Origin: Burkholderiales bacterium
Lineage (GTDB): Bacteria > Pseudomonadota > Gammaproteobacteria > Burkholderiales > Burkholderiaceae_C
Direction of reading: 5' to 3'
DNA length: 49,305 bases
Assembly: GCA_025358485.1 (NCBI GenBank)
Contig: JANYJJ010000184.1
Location: 1 to 49,305 of the forward strand
Positions within the stretch are counted from its first letter, which is position 1. Every line of letters begins with the position of its first letter. This document shows positions 1 through 8,404 of this stretch, piece after piece. The position numbers and the translations under genes are program-made. The notes beneath the pieces were generated by a model. It had not been told where the DNA came from and did no database searches. It saw only the letters and a list, made by a program, of their open reading frames with translations.

Positions 1-664
1 CGGTGATGGCGATGGCCGGTTTGGCCAGCGGCAAGATGATGCGAAAGAAAATCACGCCGGGCGATGCACCGTCAATGCGCGCTGACTCTTCAATGTCAAT
101 GGGGATGGTGTCGAAGTAGCCCTTAAGCATCCACACGCAAAACGGGATGGCGGTGGTGGCATAAACAATAACCAAGCCCCAAAACGTGTTGCCCAAACCC
201 AGCCACTTCACGATGATGATGAACAGCGGGATGAGCATCAAGGTGCCGGGAAACATCTGCGACACCAAGAAGGCCAACATGCCCGCGTCGCGCCCCGCAA
301 ACTTGAAACGGCTGAATGCGTAAGCCGCGGTGCAGGCCATGAACACGCCGAGCACGGTGGTCATCACCGACACCAACACGCTGTTCAGCAACCACCTGCC
401 GAAGGGCTGTTCTGTCATCACGTCGGTGAAGTTTTTTACCGAGAAATGCGCGGGCCATGGAATCACGCCGCGCAGACGCTCCAAGAAGCCGGGGTCTTTG
501 GGCAGGTCGATGATGGACACACTTTGCTGACCCGAAAACGCCAACGCCAACACCCACAGCACGGGGTAAATCGTGATGAGGGTGAAGGTGATGAGCCCCA
601 CGTGTATCCACAAATGGTTCTTCGAGGATGACGCAGCCGAAGCGGTGATCGATGAGCTTTGCAT
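1..664 (-). CDS. malG: Maltose-type ABC transporter permease MalG (3' end cut by window)
   Basis: Inner-membrane permease that pairs with MalF in the MalFGK2 importer. The frame opens at ATG (664 down to 662), nine bases after the malF stop, and runs off the window edge, so the last quarter or so of the protein is missing. The first 221 residues show an N-terminal membrane helix (about 18-42), a periplasmic stretch, helices around 90-115 and 128-155, and then the MalK-docking EAA loop (EESARIDGASPGVIFF, about residues 190-205). It is the last visible gene of the amylase-malK-malE-malF-malG operon. Family assignment rests on the EAA loop and operon position; substrate is inferred from the neighbouring amylase and MalE. 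Confidence 0.9.
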   Translation of the reverse strand, partial: MQSSSITASAASSSKNHLWIHVGLITFTLITIYPVLWVLALAFSGQQSVSIIDLPKDPGFLERLRGVIPWPAHFSVKNFTDVMTEQPFGRWLLNSVLVSVMTTVLGVFMACTAAYAFSRFKFAGRDAGMLAFLVSQMFPGTLMLIPLFIIIVKWLGLGNTFWGLVIVYATTAIPFCVWMLKGYFDTIPIDIEESARIDGASPGVIFFRIILPLAKPAIAIT

Positions 665-673
665 GGCGGCGGC

Positions 674-2587
674 TTAGTACGATTCGGTGGCGCGCGTCAT
701 GCGAGTTTGGAAGTACCCGTAGACCAGCAAGATGATGAAGATCACCGTCGAGTAGGCGGCGGCATAAGCATATTGGTACTGCTCAAACGCAATTTTGTAG
801 GCCTTGGTGATGAGAATTTCGTTCGCACCGCCGGGCTCGCCGCCCGACACCAAGAAGATGATGTTGAACATGTTGAAAGTCCACACCACCGACAAAATAA
901 TAGACGGCACCAGGGTGGGCCGCAGCAGCGGCAGCGTGATGCGGCGCAGTTGCTGCCAACGCGTGGCACCTTCCACCTCAGCGGCTTCATACATGTCTTT
1001 GGGAATCGACTGCAAAGCACCCAAGATCACCACCATCATGAACGGGAAGCTGAGCCAGCCGTTGGTGACCAAACCCGTGACGAATGAGCTGACCACGCCG
1101 TCAAACCAACGCACCGGTTCCAGGCCCACCATTTGCAGCATTTGGTTGATGACCCCGAACTGCGGGTGGAACATGCCGCGCCACACCAAGGCGGTGATGT
1201 AGTTGGGAATGGCCCACGGCAAGATCAACAAAATGCGGTATAGCCATTTGCCCTTGAGGCCTTCGGTGTTCAGCGCCATCGCCAAGATGAAGCCTATGGT
1301 CACGCCGACCACCACGTTCGTCACGGTCCAGATGACCGTCATCATCAAGGTCCAGTAGAAGTTCTGGTAATTGACGACCGTGCCTTCAGCGCCGGTGGTG
1401 ACGATGTTGAAGTCGCCCAAGATGGCGCCGAAGTTTTGCAGACCCACCCAGCGCTCGCGGAACGGTGCCGACTCGTTGAACAGCGTGGTGTCGGTGAAGG
1501 CCAAACCGATGCCGTAGAAGAATGGGAAGAACACCAGCACCAACATGCCGATCATGGCCGGGGCGATGTAGGCGTAGGCGTCTGAATGCGCGCGCAGTGC
1601 GGCGGCTGTGCGGCTGGCGTAGCCCAACACAAAGTACATCAACACACCGAGCGCGATGAGGTTGATGCCCCAGAAGCTGCCTTTGAGGAAACCGGTGTGC
1701 GGGTCAGTGACTGCACCGCCCGCTTTGGGCAGCACCGCACCGTCGAGCGAAATCAATTTCAGCGGGCGGCCGAACGCGTCGGTGTCCCAACGGCTGTGCG
1801 GCGACGCAGGCAGCGGCGTGGCACCCACGCGGCTGTAAACGGTGGCGGTGGCGGCTTGCACTTTGGACACGGCCACATCGGCCCCCGCCGTGGCTTCGCT
1901 CATTTGCGACAAGCGTTGCTGCTGGAAGAAGAAGGCCAAGCCCAGCAAGGCGACAACCGCAAGGACGCGACCACTGTCTACCCAAGTGTCAGGCTTGACG
2001 CGCAGCAAAGCGCCCATCACAAACGCCGCCACCACCAGCGCCATCGGCAAGCCCCAACCGCTGCTGGATGTGGTGGCGCTTTGTGGTTTCACGCGCGCTT
2101 GAACAATGCCTTCGAACTTGCCGTCCACCACATAAGGAACGCTGACGACAACAGAGCCCGCGCCAGCGTTGTCGATCTGCACTGTCTTCTTGCGAACAAT
2201 GCCTTCGCTGACGTTCGTCTCACCGGCCGAGCGCAACTGCGTGGCCAAATCGAACAGCGGCTTTTCTTCACGCTTCAACGGTCGCGGCGCTTCGTCTTCG
2301 GCTTTGGTGGACGCCACCAACTGGCGTCCAGCCACGACGATGGCGGACTCCACGTTCGGCAAGTCTGTTTTCCAACGCTTCACGCGAGCGGGCAAGTCTT
2401 GCTCGGTCGCGCCCGCCAGCGAAGCGCTGATGGCGTTGGTGATGAGCACCGCCTCACGCTGTTTTTGCTCGGAAGCCAGGTCTGAACTGACGCTGCCGTG
2501 CAGCCAACCACTGAGCGCCAGCGCGACCGCCACAGCCACACCCAAGCCCCAGAAGGCGGTGCGCTTGAAGTAGCTGAAGGTGCTCAT
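674..2587 (-). CDS. malF: Maltose-type ABC permease MalF with an extra N-terminal sensor-like domain
   Basis: Membrane permease of the maltodextrin importer, 637 residues. The C-terminal half (about 335-637) is an ordinary binding-protein-dependent permease with the EAA loop EAAEVEGATRWQQLRR at 534-549. The first 330 residues are unusual. There is a membrane helix at 11-30, an extracytoplasmic domain at about 35-170 that reads like a small Cache/PAS-type sensor, helices at about 178-196 and 207-222, a second soluble stretch (225-303) and a helix at 306-325. E. coli MalF (514 residues) instead has its extra domain in a loop between transmembrane helices. The start lies 35 bases after malE with only a weak Shine-Dalgarno. 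Permease role is secure; the function of the N-terminal domain is unknown. Confidence 0.9.
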   Translation of the reverse strand: MSTFSYFKRTAFWGLGVAVAVALALSGWLHGSVSSDLASEQKQREAVLITNAISASLAGATEQDLPARVKRWKTDLPNVESAIVVAGRQLVASTKAEDEAPRPLKREEKPLFDLATQLRSAGETNVSEGIVRKKTVQIDNAGAGSVVVSVPYVVDGKFEGIVQARVKPQSATTSSSGWGLPMALVVAAFVMGALLRVKPDTWVDSGRVLAVVALLGLAFFFQQQRLSQMSEATAGADVAVSKVQAATATVYSRVGATPLPASPHSRWDTDAFGRPLKLISLDGAVLPKAGGAVTDPHTGFLKGSFWGINLIALGVLMYFVLGYASRTAAALRAHSDAYAYIAPAMIGMLVLVFFPFFYGIGLAFTDTTLFNESAPFRERWVGLQNFGAILGDFNIVTTGAEGTVVNYQNFYWTLMMTVIWTVTNVVVGVTIGFILAMALNTEGLKGKWLYRILLILPWAIPNYITALVWRGMFHPQFGVINQMLQMVGLEPVRWFDGVVSSFVTGLVTNGWLSFPFMMVVILGALQSIPKDMYEAAEVEGATRWQQLRRITLPLLRPTLVPSIILSVVWTFNMFNIIFLVSGGEPGGANEILITKAYKIAFEQYQYAYAAAYSTVIFIILLVYGYFQTRMTRATESY

Positions 2588-2622
2588 ATGAAGTTGAGTT
2601 GCGTTCGCAGATTGAGCGTTTT

Positions 2623-3852
2623 TTACTTCGACTTGCGCAAAGCAGCAACGCTGTCAGCCATCGTTCCTGCCGCTTCTTTCAGCGCTGCTTCCACGCTGGC
2701 ATTGCCTTTGACGATCTTGTTCATCGCGGTGGTGGCTGGCGACCAAACCATGGTCATCTCGGGCCGGTTGGGCATGGCTTCAGCGCTGTCGAGCTGGTCA
2801 CGGAAGCCTTTAAGCACGATGTCGCTGCTGACGCGCTTGTCGTTGTAAATAGCTTTGTTGGTGTGCAGTTGACGGCCTTCCAACGCCAACACCAAACCGG
2901 CTTCTTCAGAGGTCAAGAACTTGGCCAATTCGTAGGCCGCTTCTTTTTTGCTGGAGCTGGCGGCCACGTAAGCGCCTTCAATCGTCAACCAAGGGCGCAT
3001 GGCTTTTTTTGCACCATCAACCATGGGCAAAGGTGCCAAACCGTAGCTGATTTTTTTGTCGATGTCGCCCACAAACCAAGGCCCGTTGATGACCATGGCG
3101 GCCTTGCCTTCGTTGAACATCGAGGCGATCAGCGCCTCTGACGGTTCTGTCGGCATGATGGCGTCTTTCTTGTACCAGTCCATCATTTGGTTCAGCGCCT
3201 TGACGTTGGCCGGGCTGTCGATCACCAGCTTGCCGTCTTTGTCAAACACCGAGCCACCGTAGGCGTTCATCAGCGCCGAGTGGAAATAAAAGTTGGTGTA
3301 CCAATAAGCCAAGCCGTAGCGGCCCGACTGCGCGTTGGTCAGTGCCTTGGCCATCTTCACCATTTCGTCGGTGGTTTTGGGCGGCACTTTGACCAAGTCT
3401 TTGTTGTAGATGAGCGTGGGGCTTTTGTAGTTGATGGGCAAGCCGTACACGCCACCTTTGTAGGTCATGGCATCCAACATGCCGGGCAGCAAACGCTCGC
3501 GGGTGGGCTTGTCGATGAAGAAGTCGATGGGCTCCACCGTCTTGCCGGCTTCGATCCAACCGCCCAAGCGGTCTTGGGCGTAGATGAACAAATCGGGGCC
3601 CTTGCCGCGCGGAACAGCAGCGCTGATTTTGTCGGCGTAGGCGTCGTAGGGAATCGCCAGCGTGCTGACCTTGGCACCTTTGGCACCCAGTGATTTCTCA
3701 AACATGCCGACGACTTTCTCGAAGGCTGCTTTCTCGGCACCGCGGTAGGCGTGCCACACCACCAATTCGCCGGCGGCTTGTGCCCAAACGCTGCCCGCAC
3801 CCACTGCGAGCAAGGCGGTGGCGACGGTGGTTTTGATGAGAGTTTTCAGCAT
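2623..3852 (-). CDS. malE: Maltose/maltodextrin-binding protein MalE
   Basis: Periplasmic solute-binding protein that delivers maltose or maltodextrins to MalFG; 409 residues. A Sec signal peptide covers residues 1-25, with predicted cleavage after VWA. The mature protein keeps the family-1 solute-binding pattern, with GELVVWHAYRG at the start of the mature chain and a conserved MVINGPWFVGDI segment in the middle. The start is supported by AGGA at 11 bases upstream of ATG. It sits 32 bases after malK on the same strand. Sugar specificity is inferred from the adjacent GH13 amylase and the MalK-like ATPase. Confidence 0.93.
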   Translation of the reverse strand: MLKTLIKTTVATALLAVGAGSVWAQAAGELVVWHAYRGAEKAAFEKVVGMFEKSLGAKGAKVSTLAIPYDAYADKISAAVPRGKGPDLFIYAQDRLGGWIEAGKTVEPIDFFIDKPTRERLLPGMLDAMTYKGGVYGLPINYKSPTLIYNKDLVKVPPKTTDEMVKMAKALTNAQSGRYGLAYWYTNFYFHSALMNAYGGSVFDKDGKLVIDSPANVKALNQMMDWYKKDAIMPTEPSEALIASMFNEGKAAMVINGPWFVGDIDKKISYGLAPLPMVDGAKKAMRPWLTIEGAYVAASSSKKEAAYELAKFLTSEEAGLVLALEGRQLHTNKAIYNDKRVSSDIVLKGFRDQLDSAEAMPNRPEMTMVWSPATTAMNKIVKGNASVEAALKEAAGTMADSVAALRKSK

Positions 3853-3884
3853 GTCTTATTCCTAAAAATTTGTCGTGAAAAGCT

Positions 3885-5003
3885 TCAGCTCAAACGCAGT
3901 TCGGTCACAGGATCGAACAGATGCATGGCTTCGGTTTTGATTTGCAAGGTGATGGGGTCACCGGGGCGCGGCAGCGACAAGTGGCTGCGCAGGCGGCCCG
4001 AGACAGTTGAGCCTTGCAGCTCAAAGTGCACCACCACCTCGTGGCCCAGAGGCTCCAAAATTTCGATCACGCCCGTGATGCTGGTGTCGCTTTTCCAATC
4101 GACCTCGTTGGCTGCGCCGATGTGCTCGGGGCGTATGCCCAACACCACTTCGCGACCTTTGAACTTGAGTGCGGCTTGCTCAAATTGTTTCGATACGGGC
4201 AGACGAATACCGAAGTACAAAACGTCGTGGCCGTCGTCGCTGATTTTTGCTTTCAGCAGGTTCATGCGCGGCGTTCCCATGAAGCCCGCAGTGAACAAGT
4301 TGGTCGGCGTATCGTAGATCTCCATGGGCGTGCCAACCTGCGTGAGGTTGCTCACCTTGGGATCGCTGCCGCAAGGCTTGAGCACCGCAATGCGGTGGCC
4401 CATGGTCATGGCTTCGACCTGATCGTGCGTGACGTAAACCGTGGTGGTTTTCAACTGACGCTGAAGCTTGGACAGCTCGGCGCGCATGTGAACGCGCAGC
4501 TCGGCGTCCAAGTTGCTGAGCGGCTCGTCAAACAAAAACACCGACGGGTTGCGCACGATGGCGCGACCCAAAGCCACGCGCTGACGCTGACCGCCCGACA
4601 GGGCTTTGGGCTTGCGGTCGAGGTAGGCGTTCAAGCCCAAGGAGTCGGCCGCTTCTTGAACGCGCTTTTTGATTTCGTCTTCGGGCAGCTTGCGAATTTG
4701 CAAACCGAATGCGATGTTGTCGTACACCGTCATGTGCGGATACAGCGCATAGCTTTGGAACACCATGGCGATGTCGCGGTCCTTGGGGTGAACGTCGTTC
4801 ACCACTTTGTCGCCAATGCTCAACTTGCCGCTGGTGACTGTTTCCAGGCCTGCGATCATGCGCAGCACGGTGGACTTGCCGCAGCCCGAAGGGCCCACGA
4901 ACACCATGAATTCGCCGTCTTTGATGTCAAAGCTCAGATCGCGAATGACCGTGACTTCAGGCGTGTAGTTCTTGCCCAAATGATTTAGCGTGATTGAGGC
5001 CAT
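3885..5003 (-). CDS. malK: ABC transporter ATPase MalK-like (MsmK/UgpC group)
   Basis: ATPase subunit that powers sugar import, 372 residues and typical of the CUT1 class. Walker A is GPSGCGKST, the signature is LSGGQRQRVALGRAI, and Walker B is FLFDEPLSNLDAELR, followed by the switch-histidine segment TTVYVTHDQ. The C-terminal third is a TOBE/regulatory region (IRPEHIG). Its ATG shares one base with the TGA of the upstream amylase gene (TGATG), which suggests translational coupling. Close relatives serve several sugar importers, so it may energise other permeases as well. Confidence 0.94.
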   Translation of the reverse strand: MASITLNHLGKNYTPEVTVIRDLSFDIKDGEFMVFVGPSGCGKSTVLRMIAGLETVTSGKLSIGDKVVNDVHPKDRDIAMVFQSYALYPHMTVYDNIAFGLQIRKLPEDEIKKRVQEAADSLGLNAYLDRKPKALSGGQRQRVALGRAIVRNPSVFLFDEPLSNLDAELRVHMRAELSKLQRQLKTTTVYVTHDQVEAMTMGHRIAVLKPCGSDPKVSNLTQVGTPMEIYDTPTNLFTAGFMGTPRMNLLKAKISDDGHDVLYFGIRLPVSKQFEQAALKFKGREVVLGIRPEHIGAANEVDWKSDTSITGVIEILEPLGHEVVVHFELQGSTVSGRLRSHLSLPRPGDPITLQIKTEAMHLFDPVTELRLS

Positions 5004-6610
5004 CAGGGGGCTGCCTTCGCGGTTTTTATTGGCTCTGACATCGCAGTTTTTCGGTCAACCAAAGTGATGATGCGCACCGACTTGGGTGCCATGTCAACTT
5101 TCAGGCGACCGTCGGTGGCCGTCACGGCTTGGCCTGTGAGTCGGTCGATCAACTGGGCGCTTGCCATGGCCGCTGGCAGCGCCACATCGGCAGCCACCAC
5201 GCGATCTTCGCGGTTGGCAAGCACAACAACATGGTCGCCGCTGGGCGCATCAGAGCGCGCAAAGGCCAAGGTCACGTCGCTGGGCTGGGTGAGCAGCGTG
5301 TAGTCACCGCGGCGCAGCGCCGGATGTTCGCCGCGAATTTGGATGATGGTTTTGTAAAACTTGCGCAACGCTTCGTCACGCGCGATGCCCTTGCCTGGCA
5401 GGATGTTGGCGTCGCCCCAAGGCATGTCGTTGCGGTTCATGGGCCATTCATGCCCGCCGCGCGCCACTTCTTCGCCGTAGTAAATCACCGGCATGCCGAG
5501 CGACGCCATTTGCAACGCGGCGCACACGCGGAACTGATCACGGTCACCTTTGAGGTTACCGAGCATCATGGGTTCGTCGTGCGTGGACAAGTAGTGCGCC
5601 AGCACGTAGCCCTTGCGAACCGAATGGCGCGAACGCAGGTAAGCGCCGTAAGCCACCGTGCGACCGCGTCCCATCACCCAGGCTTCACAACCGCCTTTGA
5701 AGCCGAAGTCGAAACCACTGTCGACCTCATCGCGCTCAAAAAACGGATCAAGCGACTGCGCGTTGCCGCCCCATTGCTCAGCCAGAAGGAAAAAATTCTT
5801 GCCCAACTCGGCGCGGGTGCGCGTGCGGTGCTCTGCCCAGACGCTGCTTTCGACATGCTTGTAGGTGTCGATGCGAAATCCGTCGATGCCGGTGCGTTTG
5901 GCCAGCCCGATGTTGGCGTTGATGAGGTGGTTGCGCACCTCGGGGATTTCGGTTTTGAAATCGGGCAAGCCGCCCACCGCGCACTTGATGGGATCAACCT
6001 CGCAATTGCCCTCACCCACGCGCAACCATTTCTCGCCCGACGCGGTCGTGCGGTCGGTGTAGCTGGAGGTGTAGCCCGCGTGGTTGATGACGATGTCGAG
6101 CAGCACTTTGATGCCGCGCTCGTGGGCTGCGTCAACCAAATTCTTCAGATCAACCTCGGTGCCGAAGTGCGGGTCCATGGCCTCGAAGTCGTGCATCCAA
6201 TAACCGTGGAAACCTTCGTGGGTGAAGCTGCCCTGCTCGGCCGACTGCGCAGGCATGCCGCGTTTTTGCTGCAATTGCACCGGGTTGATCCACAGCGCAG
6301 TGATGCCGAGTTCTTTGAGCCCGTCGAGCTGTTGTGTCAAGCCTTTGAGGTCGCCGCCGTGCCAGCCGCCAGGGTTGCGGCGCTCAACGCCCGCGTTGTT
6401 GGTGGGATCGCCATCGGCGAAGCGGTCAATCAGCACGAAGTACAAGACTTCGTCGGCCCAGGTGCGGGCAGTTTGCACAGCGCTGGTCTGAGCCGACGCG
6501 GTCGCGGCGAACAAGCTGCAGAAGGACACCAACACGCAGACCGAAGCACCCAGCCAAATTGACTTGGAAGCTTTTCGCGGTGCAGCGTAGGCGCTCGAGC
6601 TCGACCCCAT
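5003..6610 (-). CDS. Secreted alpha-amylase family (GH13) glycoside hydrolase
   Basis: Exported starch- or maltodextrin-degrading enzyme, 535 residues from the ATG at 6610; a GTG one codon earlier has slightly better spacing to GGAGA. Residues 1-40 form a signal peptide (hydrophobic core about 18-37, cleavage after ATASA). All four GH13 regions are visible: DIVINH (172-177), GFRIDTYKH with nucleophile Asp248, LLAEQW with acid/base Glu278, and LSTHDEP with His344 and Asp345. There is no obvious starch-binding module. It is the first gene of the mal operon and overlaps malK by one base, so extracellular or periplasmic hydrolysis feeds the importer. Exact product specificity cannot be told from sequence. 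Confidence 0.92.
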   Translation of the reverse strand: MGSSSSAYAAPRKASKSIWLGASVCVLVSFCSLFAATASAQTSAVQTARTWADEVLYFVLIDRFADGDPTNNAGVERRNPGGWHGGDLKGLTQQLDGLKELGITALWINPVQLQQKRGMPAQSAEQGSFTHEGFHGYWMHDFEAMDPHFGTEVDLKNLVDAAHERGIKVLLDIVINHAGYTSSYTDRTTASGEKWLRVGEGNCEVDPIKCAVGGLPDFKTEIPEVRNHLINANIGLAKRTGIDGFRIDTYKHVESSVWAEHRTRTRAELGKNFFLLAEQWGGNAQSLDPFFERDEVDSGFDFGFKGGCEAWVMGRGRTVAYGAYLRSRHSVRKGYVLAHYLSTHDEPMMLGNLKGDRDQFRVCAALQMASLGMPVIYYGEEVARGGHEWPMNRNDMPWGDANILPGKGIARDEALRKFYKTIIQIRGEHPALRRGDYTLLTQPSDVTLAFARSDAPSGDHVVVLANREDRVVAADVALPAAMASAQLIDRLTGQAVTATDGRLKVDMAPKSVRIITLVDRKTAMSEPIKTAKAAP

Positions 6611-6731
6611 CACGATGTTGTGTCTCCGTTTTCGGTGCATGCCGTCGTCGGCACGGCCCGGAACTTCGCGCTCGCACGGCACGTTGAGCCGCTTTACAGG
6701 CAGCTTAATTCCAGGGAAGCTATTCACTTTA

Positions 6732-6744
6732 GTAGCAAAACTAC
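6732..6744. promoter_or_regulatory. Candidate operator 1 of the mal operon (GTAG-N5-CTAC)
   Basis: The sequence GTAGCAAAACTAC is a near-perfect dyad; on the operon strand it reads TGTAGTTTTGCTACT. LacI-family sugar regulators use short dyads of this type in front of maltose/glucoside operons. It lies about 120 bases upstream of the amylase start. The regulator gene is not in the window, so this is inference from symmetry and position. Confidence 0.5.
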
Positions 6745-6889
6745 ACAAATGACTTCGTGCTTTCCCTAGCGTGACCTGCTTCCAACGCTGCACCCGATTT
6801 ACCTGTGTCAAGAGGACGAGTTTTCAGTCCAAAACATGTCGAAAAGGCATGGGTCGAACCAACTTGCAGCACCGAAGTTCGCCAAAACA

Positions 6890-6902
6890 GTAGCTGAACT
6901 AC
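6890..6902. promoter_or_regulatory. Candidate operator 2 of the mal operon (GTAG-N5-CTAC)
   Basis: GTAGCTGAACTAC has the same arms and spacing as the site at 6732-6744, with centres 158 bases apart, a distance that would allow looping by a tetrameric repressor. It also overlaps a second inverted repeat (GCTGAAC at 6893-6899 with GTTCAGC at 6905-6911). Confidence 0.45.
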
Positions 6903-7032
6903 CTGTTCAGCGTTTGGTTTTGCCCCGAACACAAGCCCATTCTGGCCGCGGCAGCCTCGACAGTTCTCTTGCGCCGGAACCTCACTTGCGCCCGCCGGAT
7001 GCAAGTCACCGGCTTGGCGCGGTTGCACAGCT

Positions 7033-7635
7033 ATGCTGCGCGCCATGCATTTCACCGTCTTCGACACGCCCGGGGTCAACACTTTGTTGCGCTGGGGCTC
7101 ACTCGGTTTTTTAAAACTGACTGGCTGGAAGATCGAAGGCGAACTGCCGGCCAGCGCCCACAAGTGCGTTTTGATTGCGGCCCCGCACACCAGCAACTGG
7201 GACTTGCCCTATACGCTGATGACGGCCTTCGTATTGGGCTTGAAACCGTATTGGCTGGGCAAATCGTCGATCTTCAAGCCACCGTTTGGCGGCGTGATGC
7301 GCTGGTTGGGAGGCATGGCGGTGGACAGGTCACAGGCCAACAACTTGGTGGCCTCAGCCGTCCAGGCGCTGAAAGCGGCCGAGGGCCCGGTGCAGCTCAT
7401 CGTGCCGCCTGAAGGCACGCGCGGCAAAACCAGCCACTGGCGCACTGGCTTTTATTACATCGCGGCCGGGGCCGAGGTGCCCATATTGATGGCCTACATG
7501 GATTACAGCCGCAAGCGCGCAGGTTTGGGCCCAGCCTTCGTGCCCACTGGCGACATCGAAGCCGACATGGTGACGATCAAAGCGTTTTACGCACCCATCA
7601 AAGGCAAGTTTCCGCAGCACTTTGACGCAGAGTGA
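7033..7635 (+). CDS. PlsC-like acyltransferase (1-acylglycerol-3-phosphate acyltransferase family)
   Basis: Short 200-residue member of the glycerolipid acyltransferase family. The catalytic HX4D motif is HTSNWD (His52, Asp57) and the substrate-binding motif is PPEGTRGK (about 125-132). No strong transmembrane helix precedes the domain, so it is probably peripheral to the inner membrane. Such stand-alone short proteins are usually annotated as 1-acyl-sn-glycerol-3-phosphate acyltransferase, but the acceptor is not certain. An alternative ATG at 7045 would remove four residues; neither start has a clear Shine-Dalgarno. It converges on the rlpA-like gene across a terminator. Confidence 0.85.
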   Translation: MLRAMHFTVFDTPGVNTLLRWGSLGFLKLTGWKIEGELPASAHKCVLIAAPHTSNWDLPYTLMTAFVLGLKPYWLGKSSIFKPPFGGVMRWLGGMAVDRSQANNLVASAVQALKAAEGPVQLIVPPEGTRGKTSHWRTGFYYIAAGAEVPILMAYMDYSRKRAGLGPAFVPTGDIEADMVTIKAFYAPIKGKFPQHFDAE

Positions 7636-7668
7636 GCAAGTGCTCACAACGCTGATGTAGCTTCATTG

Positions 7669-7705
7669 AAAAAGCCGCCGACCTTTGCAGGTGCGGCGGC
7701 TTTTT
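7669..7705. terminator. Bidirectional Rho-independent terminator
   Basis: A 12-bp perfect stem (7669-7680 with 7694-7705, AAAAAGCCGCCG and its complement) with an inner ACCT/AGGT helix is flanked by A and T runs on both strands. It lies between the convergent acyltransferase and rlpA-like genes and can serve both. Confidence 0.9.
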
Positions 7706-7721
7706 AGTTGCTGCGCTTGGC

Positions 7722-8219
7722 TTACTTGCTTGCCTTCTTGGCGCGCTTCATCGCTTTTTTGCCCTTGCCCATTTTCTTCATGCCAACAACTTCCAGCTTG
7801 GCATCGATGACGCCAGCGCGGCGCATTTTGAGTTTGGTGGCAGCGGCGCTGGTGACATCACCGATGCGGTCAGGTGTAGCAGGGCCACGGTCGTTCACGC
7901 GAACCACAACGCTGCGCTTGGTTTTGAGGTTGGTGACCTTGACCAAGGTGCCGAAAGGCAGGGTTTTGTGGGCCATGGTCATGGCGTTCGGGTTGAAACG
8001 CTCGCCACTGGCTGTTTTGCGACCGGCAAACTTGCGGCCGTAAAAGGCGACCTTGCCTTCGGTGGCGTCGCCAGCCACTGCTTTGGCTGGGGCCGATGGT
8101 GCAGCAACCGCAGCCGACGCAGCCGCAGGTGCAGAAGCAGAAGCAGATTGGGCCTGCGCCAGCGAGCTGAGGGCGAGCAAAACGGCAGCGGTGCCCGCGG
8201 CCAAGAGACGTAGTGACAT
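7722..8219 (-). CDS. rlpA: RlpA-like septal-ring/double-psi beta-barrel protein
   Basis: Exported protein of 165 residues with a signal peptide (1-23, AQA cleavage), a low-complexity Ala/Ser/Pro linker (24-50) and an RlpA-type double-psi beta-barrel (about 54-146). Conserved elements are ASGERFNPNAMTMAHKTLPFG (split over 70-90) and VRVNDRGP with Asp110. Family members are lytic transglycosylases acting on denuded peptidoglycan or related septal proteins. It has no lipobox cysteine and no SPOR domain, and it ends in a lysine-rich tail (148-165). The start at 8219 is supported by GGAG 8 bases upstream. It is a short relative, so enzymatic activity is not assured. Confidence 0.82.
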   Translation of the reverse strand: MSLRLLAAGTAAVLLALSSLAQAQSASASAPAAASAAVAAPSAPAKAVAGDATEGKVAFYGRKFAGRKTASGERFNPNAMTMAHKTLPFGTLVKVTNLKTKRSVVVRVNDRGPATPDRIGDVTSAAATKLKMRRAGVIDAKLEVVGMKKMGKGKKAMKRAKKASK

Positions 8220-8404
8220 AGAGAACTCCTCGGTTTGTTGTGGTGTGGTGTGTTGGCTAAAGCAGCGAACCAGACGCATTTCGGTGAAGCTTCGTCGCCC
8301 ACCGACCGGGAGGGACTCTACCGCATTGAACTTGCGTCACTGACTTCACTGAACAGTTTGCATGGCGGGTCAGCGGGTTGCGCCCAAACGCTCAGCCGCT
8401 GTTG

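Larger units (their letters stand above)
6611..7032. promoter_or_regulatory. Intergenic control region between the mal operon and the acyltransferase gene
   Basis: This 422-base stretch has no convincing gene; open frames in it have no family features. It must carry the promoter of the minus-strand amylase-mal operon and probably one for the plus-strand acyltransferase. Two short palindromes of identical form (GTAG-5 bases-CTAC) lie at 6732-6744 and 6890-6902. The second overlaps an inverted repeat with 7-bp arms at 6893-6899 and 6905-6911. I could not fix a -35/-10 pair with confidence. Confidence 0.6.

Noticed and set aside
5129..6562. A 477-codon open frame on the plus strand opposite the amylase gene
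   Set aside because: It lies antisense to a gene with all four GH13 motifs; its composition (His/Arg/Val-rich) is that of a GC-rich shadow frame, with no family features.
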